From Rhodoferax sp. (lineage in GTDB: Bacteria; Pseudomonadota; Gammaproteobacteria; Burkholderiales; Burkholderiaceae_C): 64,000 nucleotides of DNA. A program made the position numbers and the translations under genes. Location of the stretch: assembly GCA_024236015.1 (NCBI GenBank), contig JACKLK010000001.1, forward strand, positions 1,240,001 through 1,304,000. Direction: 5' to 3'. Below, in pieces: positions 58,789 to 64,000 of this stretch; the first letter of the stretch is position 1; every line of letters begins with the position of its first letter. Under the pieces are notes generated by a model. It did not search any database and was not told where the DNA came from. It saw only the letters and a list, made by a program, of their open reading frames with translations.

Positions 58789-59241
58789 TTAGTAGGTCGT
58801 CGTCAGCAGGTCGCGGATTTCGGACAACTCGCGGCGCACCATCAGCCATTGGCCGGATGCCGGCACGGCCTGTTCGGCCTCGAGTTCGCTTTCGGTGAAG
58901 TCGTCGAGGTCCGCATCGTTGGTTTCGATGACCTCGACGCCATCGAGCAGGACCTCGCCGTTCTTGCGCCGGTCGCGTTCGTTCTGCAGGATCTCCTGCA
59001 TCTTGTTGCGCGCGCCGCTGATGGTGAAGCCCTGGTCGTACAGCAGGTCGCGGATGCGCCGGATCATCAGCACTTCGTGGTGCTGGTAATAACGCCGGTT
59101 GCCGCGGCGCTTCATGGGACGCAGCTGGGTGAACTCCTGCTCCCAGTACCGCAGCACATGGGGCTTGACGCCACACAGATCCCCCACCTCCCCGATGGTG
59201 AAATAACGTTTGGCGGGAATCGACGGGAGATTTTTCCCCAT
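58789..59241 (-). CDS. MerR-family transcriptional regulator
   Basis: Regulator of 150 residues. The winged-helix HTH is at residues about 12-75: YFTIGEVGDLCGVKPHVLRY followed by WEQEFTQLRPMKRRGNRRYY. The rest is a helix-rich dimerisation part and an acidic tail (ETNDADLDDFTESELEAEQA) with no ligand cysteines, so metal sensing is unlikely. Start chosen at MGKNLPSIPAK. It is downstream of ihfA on the minus strand (103 bp) and directly precedes tRNA-Pro. Confidence 0.9.
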   Translation of the reverse strand: MGKNLPSIPAKRYFTIGEVGDLCGVKPHVLRYWEQEFTQLRPMKRRGNRRYYQHHEVLMIRRIRDLLYDQGFTISGARNKMQEILQNERDRRKNGEVLLDGVEVIETNDADLDDFTESELEAEQAVPASGQWLMVRRELSEIRDLLTTTY

Positions 59242-59344
59242 TGAAATCAAAGCTGTAGGCGGCAAAGCTTCGAGGTTACTCTAAGACGCCCGCCATGCAT
59301 AGCGTCAGCAGCAAGGCGCGGCAGAAATACTTGCGCCGTGTGGC

Positions 59345-59740
59345 TTATCGCGCGATTTGCACGTCGTCCAGGTCGATTTCAGACTCGTTGTCGTCGCCGT
59401 TGTCCAACACCACGGGCTGCGGTTGCCCCGCATCCTGGATCTGCTCCTTGAGCTTGTGGCTGGCATGGAAGGTGACGACCCGGCGCGCGCGGATCGGGAT
59501 CGCCTCGCCCGTGCGCGGGTTGCGGCCCGGGCGCGGCGCCTTGGTGCGGATCTGGAAGTTGCCGAAGCCGGAGATCTTGACGTCGGAGCCGTCGACCAGG
59601 CTGCTGGAGATCAGATCGAAGAACGCGTCGATCATGTCCTTGGATTCCCGCTTGTTCAGGCCGATCTGTTCGAACAGCAGTTCGGCCAGCTGGGCCTTGG
59701 TCAATGCCGGGGTCTCCAGGCTTTCAATCGCGAGTTCCAT
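59345..59740 (-). CDS. ihfA: Integration host factor subunit alpha
   Basis: DNA-bending protein of 131 residues, heterodimer with IHF-beta. LTKAQLAELLFEQIGLNKRE opens the HU/IHF fold; ISGFGNFQIRTKAPRPGRNP is the beta-arm with the intercalating proline region (RPGRNPRTGE). It is longer than E. coli IhfA (99) by an acidic C-terminal tail (DNGDDNESEIDLDDVQIAR) and a short N-terminal leader. It follows pheT by 72 bp, the standard pheT-ihfA order. Confidence 0.95.
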   Translation of the reverse strand: MELAIESLETPALTKAQLAELLFEQIGLNKRESKDMIDAFFDLISSSLVDGSDVKISGFGNFQIRTKAPRPGRNPRTGEAIPIRARRVVTFHASHKLKEQIQDAGQPQPVVLDNGDDNESEIDLDDVQIAR

Positions 59741-59812
59741 CGTGGTTGTCCTCTTGTTGTGCGTCAGTCGGTTGGCGCCGGCGAGCCGGCACCAGCCATG
59801 GGGCCTGGTTGC

Positions 59813-62275
59813 CTATGCGCGCTGGCGTGCGCCCAGGTCGGTGGCCAGCTGGGCCAGCACCGCCTGCACGGCCTGCTCGATCTCCTCGTCGGTCAGGGTA
59901 GCGGCGTCGTTATTGAGCGTCAAGCGAACCGCCAGGCTTTTTTCGGCGCCCGTCGGCGTGGCTGCAACACCCTGCCCGTCGACGGCCGCCGCGGGCGTGG
60001 CCTTGGGCCGGTACACGTCGAACAGGGTGGCACTGCGCAACAAGCCCTTGGTGGGAGCCGCATGCAGGGCGGCCATCAGCGCCGCATGGCTGACCTGCTC
60101 GGCGACGAGCACGGCGATGTCGCGTTCGACCGGCTGGTGCTTGGCCACCGGCCGGAACTCCGGGATCGGGCGCTGCAACACGGCGTCGAGGTCGAGCTCG
60201 AACATCACCGGTGCGCTGGCCAGCTCGTAGGCCTGGCGCCAGCGCGGGTGCAGTTCGCCGACGTAACCGATGTCGCGGTCATCGAGCAGCACGCGGGCAC
60301 AGCGCCCCGGATGCATGGCCGGGTGTTCGGCCGCGACGAACCGGGCCTGGCGCGGCGCGAGCAAGGCCTCGACGTCACCCTTGGCGTCGAAGAAATCGCC
60401 CTGGCGCTCCTTGCCCGACCATTGCAGCATGTCGGCGCCCCCCATGGCCATGGCGGCCACGCGCATGGGCTGGCGCAGGCCGGCCACGGCGGCCGGGCCG
60501 TCGGAGATGGCAGCGTCGCGTTCGTAGACACGGCCGAGTTCGAACACCCGCACCCGGTCGGCGCGGCGGTCCTGGTTGAACTTGACGACCTGCAGCAAGG
60601 AGCCGAGCAAGGACGAACGCATCACGCTCATCTGGCTGGCGATCGGATTGAGCAGCTTGACCGGCTCGGCATTGCCGGCCAGGTCGCGCTCCCAGCGCGC
60701 CTCGACGAAGCTGTAGTTGATGGTTTCCTGGTAGCCCAGGGCTGCGAGCTGGCGCCGCACGGCGAAGGCGCTGCGCCGGGCCTCGGGCCGGATGAAGGCG
60801 GTGATCGGGCCTTGCGGCGGCGTGGTCGGCAAGGCGTCGTAGCCGACCATGCGCGCGACCTCCTCGATCAGGTCTTCCTCGATCAGCAGGTCGAAACGGT
60901 ACGACGGCGGCACCACGGTCAAGGTGCCGGCGGCGGCATCGCTGGTGGGCGCCAGGCCCAGGCGCGACAAGGCGTCCTCGCACTGTTCGAGGGACAACGG
61001 CATGCCGATGACCTTGGCCGCACGGGCCACGCGCAGCGTCACGGGTGCCGGCGACGGCATGTTGACCTGCTGGTCGTCGATCGGGCCGCAGACGGTTTCC
61101 TTGGTGGCGCAGATGTCGATGATCAGTTGCGTGATGCGCTCGACATGCTCGACGGTCTGGTTGGGGTCGACGCCGCGCTCGAAGCGGTGGCCGGCGTCGG
61201 TGGAGAAGTTGAAGCGGCGCGAGCGCCCGGCAACGGCCTGCGGCCACCAGAACGCGGCCTCGACGTAGACGTGGCGTGTGTCGTCCGACACGGCGGTGGC
61301 GTCGCCCCCCATGATGCCGGCCAGCGACTCGACTTCGCGCTCGTCGGCGATCACGCCGACCTGCTCGTCCACCGTCACCGTGTTGCCGTTGAGCAGCTTG
61401 AGTTGTTCACCCGCCTTGCCCCAGCGCACGTCCAGGCCGCCGTGGATCTTGTCGAGATCGAAGATGTGCGAGGGCCGGCCGAACTCGAACATCACGTAGT
61501 TCGAGATGTCGACCAGCGCATTGACACTGCGCTGGCCGCAACGCGCCAGGCGCTCGACCATCCAGGCGGGCGTCGTGGCCTGCGGATCGACGTTGCGCAC
61601 GATGCGGCCGGTGAAACGCCCGCACAGGTCGGGCGCGCTGATCGTCACCGGCAAACGGTCGTCGCAGCCGACCTCCACCGGCGGAAAACCCGGCATGCGC
61701 AGCGCGGCGCCGGTCAGCGCTGCCGCCTCGCGTGCCACGCCGTACACGCTCAGGCAATGCGCCAGGTTGGGGGTCAGCTTGACGGTCAGCAGTGCGTCGT
61801 CGAGCCGCAGTGTCTCGCGCACGTTCTGGCCCAGCGGTGCGTCGGCGGCCAGTTCGAGCAGGCCGCCGTGGTCGTCGGACAGCTGCAGTTCCTTGGCCGA
61901 GCACAACATGCCGTGGCTCTCGACGCCGCGCAGCTTGCCGACCTTGATCTGGAACGGCTTGCCGTCGGCGCCCGGGGGCAACACGGCGCCGACCATGGCG
62001 CACGGCACCTTGATACCGACACGCGCGTTCGGCGCACCGCAGACGATGTCGAGCAGATCGCCCTGCCCCACGTCGACCTTGCACACCCGCAGGCGATCGG
62101 CATTCGGATGCTGCACGGCCTCCTTGATCTCGCCCACGACGATCTGGCTGAACGGCGGCGCGACCGGCTGGACGTCTTCGATCTCCAGGCCGGCCATGGT
62201 CAGCGTATCGGCCAGTTCACGGGTGTTCAGGGCAGGGTTGCAGAAGGTGCGCAACCAGGATTCGGGGAATTGCAT
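59813..62275 (-). CDS. pheT: Phenylalanyl-tRNA synthetase beta subunit
   Basis: Large subunit (820 residues) of the alpha2beta2 synthetase that charges tRNA-Phe. MQFPESWLRTFCNPALNTRE begins the chain; the tRNA-binding (EMAP-like) domain follows with FSQIVVGEIKEAVQHPNADR and VCGAPNARVGIKVPCAMVGA. The B3/B4 editing domain, B5 DNA-binding-like domain and catalytic-like core follow, and the C-terminal FDX-ACB domain has FDVYRPKATPAAA and the end TDEEIEQAVQAVLAQLATD. It starts 10 bp after the pheS stop. Confidence 0.96.
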   Translation of the reverse strand: MQFPESWLRTFCNPALNTRELADTLTMAGLEIEDVQPVAPPFSQIVVGEIKEAVQHPNADRLRVCKVDVGQGDLLDIVCGAPNARVGIKVPCAMVGAVLPPGADGKPFQIKVGKLRGVESHGMLCSAKELQLSDDHGGLLELAADAPLGQNVRETLRLDDALLTVKLTPNLAHCLSVYGVAREAAALTGAALRMPGFPPVEVGCDDRLPVTISAPDLCGRFTGRIVRNVDPQATTPAWMVERLARCGQRSVNALVDISNYVMFEFGRPSHIFDLDKIHGGLDVRWGKAGEQLKLLNGNTVTVDEQVGVIADEREVESLAGIMGGDATAVSDDTRHVYVEAAFWWPQAVAGRSRRFNFSTDAGHRFERGVDPNQTVEHVERITQLIIDICATKETVCGPIDDQQVNMPSPAPVTLRVARAAKVIGMPLSLEQCEDALSRLGLAPTSDAAAGTLTVVPPSYRFDLLIEEDLIEEVARMVGYDALPTTPPQGPITAFIRPEARRSAFAVRRQLAALGYQETINYSFVEARWERDLAGNAEPVKLLNPIASQMSVMRSSLLGSLLQVVKFNQDRRADRVRVFELGRVYERDAAISDGPAAVAGLRQPMRVAAMAMGGADMLQWSGKERQGDFFDAKGDVEALLAPRQARFVAAEHPAMHPGRCARVLLDDRDIGYVGELHPRWRQAYELASAPVMFELDLDAVLQRPIPEFRPVAKHQPVERDIAVLVAEQVSHAALMAALHAAPTKGLLRSATLFDVYRPKATPAAAVDGQGVAATPTGAEKSLAVRLTLNNDAATLTDEEIEQAVQAVLAQLATDLGARQRA

Positions 62276-62285
62276 GGAATGGGGC

Positions 62286-63347
62286 TCAGGCTTGCTGGAA
62301 TTGGGACAGGAAACGCAGGTCGCCGTCGAAGAACAGGCGCAGGTCGTCGACGCCATAACGCAGCATGGTCAGCCGGTCGATGCCGGTGCCGAATGCGAAA
62401 CCGATGTGGCGCTCCGGATCGAGCCCCATGTTGCGGATCACCTGCGGGTGCACCTGGCCGGACCCGGACACCTCGAGCCAGCGCCCCTTGAGCGGCCCGC
62501 TGCCGAACTGGATGTCGATCTCGGCACTGGGTTCGGTGAACGGGAAATAACTGGGCCGGAAGCGGATCTGCAGGTCGCGGGTCTCGAAGAAGGCCTGGAT
62601 GAAATCGAGGTAGACCGCCTTGAGGTCCTTGAAGCTGACGTTGTCGCCGACCCACAGGCCTTCGACCTGGTGGAACATCGGCGAATGCGTGGCGTCGCTG
62701 TCGACGCGGTAGGTGCGGCCCGGGGCGATGACGCGGATATCGGGCATGGGCTCGCCGCGGGCGATCGTATCGGCGTATTTCGCGGCATGGGCCTGGGCGT
62801 AGCGGATCTGCATCGGCGAGGTGTGCGGACGCAGGTTGAGCCAGCGGCCTTCGGAGTCCTTCATGTCGACGTAGAAGGTGTCCTGCATCGAACGCGCCGG
62901 ATGGTTCTCGGGGTTGTTCAATGCGGTGAAGCTGTACCAGTCGGTCTCGATCTCGGGGCCGTCGGCCACGTCGAAACCCATGGAGCCGAAGATGGCCTCG
63001 ATACGCTCCATCGTCATCGCGATCGGGTGCAGGCCGCCACCGCCGCGCCGGCGGCCCGGCAGGCTGACGTCGAGCGCCTCGGCCTGCAACTGCAACTGCA
63101 GTTCCGCTTCGGCCAGCGCCTCGCGCCGTGCCTGCAACGCGGCCTCGATCGCCTGCTTGGCCAGGTTGATCTGCGCGCCCTGGGCCTTTTTCTCGTCGAC
63201 CGGCAAGGCGGCCAGGCCTTTCATCAGTTCGGTGATGCGGCCGGACTTGCCCAGGAACTGCGCCTTGGCGTTTTCCAGTTCGGCGGGCGCCCTGGCGGCG
63301 GCGAATGCGGCCGTGGCGGCGTCAACAATGGCATTCAATGCGGTCAT
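62286..63347 (-). CDS. pheS: Phenylalanyl-tRNA synthetase alpha subunit
   Basis: Catalytic subunit of 353 residues. The N-terminal coiled coil (AQINLAKQAIEAALQARREA) is followed by the class II core: LHPIAMTMERIEAIFGSMGF, motif 2 GRTYRVDSDATHSPMFHQVE and motif 3 GFAFGTGIDRLTMLRYG. GSGQVHPQVIRNMG binds the substrate. Slightly longer than E. coli PheS (327). An attenuator-like stem lies 28 bp upstream. Confidence 0.96.
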   Translation of the reverse strand: MTALNAIVDAATAAFAAARAPAELENAKAQFLGKSGRITELMKGLAALPVDEKKAQGAQINLAKQAIEAALQARREALAEAELQLQLQAEALDVSLPGRRRGGGGLHPIAMTMERIEAIFGSMGFDVADGPEIETDWYSFTALNNPENHPARSMQDTFYVDMKDSEGRWLNLRPHTSPMQIRYAQAHAAKYADTIARGEPMPDIRVIAPGRTYRVDSDATHSPMFHQVEGLWVGDNVSFKDLKAVYLDFIQAFFETRDLQIRFRPSYFPFTEPSAEIDIQFGSGPLKGRWLEVSGSGQVHPQVIRNMGLDPERHIGFAFGTGIDRLTMLRYGVDDLRLFFDGDLRFLSQFQQA

Positions 63348-63371
63348 GGTCGAGGAAGAATGGGATTCACG

Positions 63372-63412
63372 AAAAAGAACGGGGGCTAGCGCTGGTCAAA
63401 GCCCTAGCCCCC
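63372..63412 (-). terminator. Terminator or attenuator between rplT and pheS
   Basis: On the minus strand GGGGGCTAG and CTAGCCCCC form a 9 bp stem around a 14 nt loop, followed by GTTCTTTTTC. It lies between rplT and the pheS start and could partly terminate ribosomal-protein transcripts or regulate pheST. No Phe-rich leader peptide is present in the gap. Confidence 0.7.
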
Positions 63413-63464
63413 GCATGCTGAGTCGGTGCCGGCCGCTTGCGCCGCCGACACGCGATCCTGCCGG

Positions 63465-63824
63465 TCAAGCAGCCAGCTTGGCCTTGACTTGCTCCACGAT
63501 ACCGGCGAACGCCGGCATGTCGTGCACCGCGATATCGGACAGAACCTTGCGGTCGATCTCGATACCGGCCTTCTTCAGGCCGTTGGCGAACTGGCTGTAG
63601 GTCAGGCCGCATGAACGCGCAGCGGCGTTGATACGGGCGATCCACAACTGGCGGAACACGCGTTTCTTGGTACGGCGATCACGGTAGGCGTATTGGCCTG
63701 CCTTCATCACCGCCTGCTTGGCAACGCGGAAGACGTTGCCGCGGCGACCACGGAAGCCCTTGGCGAGGGCGAGAACTTTCTTGTGGCGGGCGCGAGCCGT
63801 TACACCACGTTTGACGCGAGGCAT
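63465..63824 (-). CDS. rplT: 50S ribosomal protein L20
   Basis: Ribosomal protein of 119 residues that nucleates 23S rRNA folding. PRVKRGVTARARHKKVLALA is the basic N-terminal extension; AKGFRGRRGNVFRVAKQAVM and KAGIEIDRKVLSDIAVHD complete the family pattern. It follows rpmI by 25 bp. It is fully conserved and of normal length. Confidence 0.97.
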   Translation of the reverse strand: MPRVKRGVTARARHKKVLALAKGFRGRRGNVFRVAKQAVMKAGQYAYRDRRTKKRVFRQLWIARINAAARSCGLTYSQFANGLKKAGIEIDRKVLSDIAVHDMPAFAGIVEQVKAKLAA

Positions 63825-63849
63825 GTGTTACTCCTTGTTCGTCGTGAAT

Positions 63850-64000
63850 CAGATACCGAAACCGGGCAACATCTGCGCCATGTGACCCATATTGGTCTCA
63901 TGGACAGCGGTTGCACCACGGAGTTGGCGCTTGTTCTTGGTGGTCTTCTTGGTCAGGATGTGACGTTTGAAGGCTTGACCGCGCTTGACGGTGCCACCGG
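63850..64000 (-). CDS. rpmI: 50S ribosomal protein L35 (5' end outside window)
   Basis: The last 49 codons of rpmI, read from base 64000 down to a TGA at 63850-63852. The translated end GGTVKRGQAFKRHILTKKTT then NKRQLRGATAV and the terminal MGHMAQMLPGFGI are typical of L35. The start codon lies beyond the window. Too short to appear as a long frame, but the match and the rpmI-rplT order are firm. infC is expected upstream, outside the window. Confidence 0.95.

Noticed and set aside
63413..63464. A pheM-like leader peptide controlling pheST
   Set aside because: The only short frame in the gap codes for a few Arg, Gly and Leu residues with no phenylalanine run, so classical Phe attenuation is not supported.

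Overview
The window is high-GC DNA from a Gram-negative betaproteobacterium of the order Burkholderiales, most likely an Alcaligenaceae relative (Bordetella, Achromobacter or Pigmentiphaga type). This is inferred from three things. It has two periplasmic Bug/TctC-type binding proteins. It has several gene orders familiar in that order (pyrG-kdsA-eno-ftsB, dapA-bamC-MBL hydrolase, rpmI-rplT-pheS-pheT-ihfA-merR-tRNA-Pro, parE-transglycosylase-parC). It also has GC-rich, densely packed genes. I cannot place it to genus without a search.

Layout. 1-3309: the end of a class I fumarase, a small ATP-binding protein and RidA pair, and a DUF1439-type exported protein. 3364-7693: a probable aromatic or organic-acid catabolic locus. 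A flavin monooxygenase diverges from two Bug binding proteins and an RraA/HMG-aldolase-like gene, and the gap between them carries a perfect palindrome and several ATGCAA half-sites. 7722-10809: a small membrane protein divergent from an XRE/MmyB-type regulator, then a D-aminoacylase. 10865-20609: aconitase A downstream of a TetR/AcrR-type repressor, which diverges from a complete tripartite RND efflux operon across a near-perfect AcrR-type operator. 20610-21380: a gene-free stretch with two near-identical copies of a roughly 297 bp element, each able to fold into two long capped hairpins. 21381-26692: topoisomerase IV (parE, lytic transglycosylase, parC).

26783-31643: an MFS transporter with an overlapping 46-residue membrane protein, a methyltransferase, dapA, bamC and an MBL-fold hydrolase. 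31765-37326: an alanine-rich lipoprotein, a hypothetical gene with a RoxA-type ribosomal oxygenase, slyD-like, a DUF2927/Sel1 protein, dut and coaBC. 37419-41631: pyrG, kdsA, eno, ftsB. 41668-43223: hslO and a gamma-carbonic-anhydrase-like protein, both apparently using TTG starts. 43379-49994: a ThDP-dependent lyase with an acyl-CoA synthetase (possible alpha-oxidation pair), a DUF455 ferritin-like protein, a degenerate EAL-HDOD protein and an alpha/beta hydrolase. 49978-55632: a 1355-residue protein joining an alpha/beta hydrolase to a CHAT (caspase-like) protease, downstream of a sirtuin and a redoxin. 55789-58521: a flavodoxin-like oxidoreductase, a membrane-anchored TlpA-type thioredoxin and an SDR. 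58668-64000: tRNA-Pro(GGG), a MerR regulator, ihfA, pheT, pheS, rplT and the 3' part of rpmI, all on the minus strand.

Most of the window is core chromosome. The parts that stand out are the duplicated hairpin element, the hydrolase-CHAT fusion with its sirtuin neighbour, the unregulated-looking palindrome in the Bug locus, and the tetR-acnA arrangement. I see no insertion sequence, prophage, CRISPR array or integrase.
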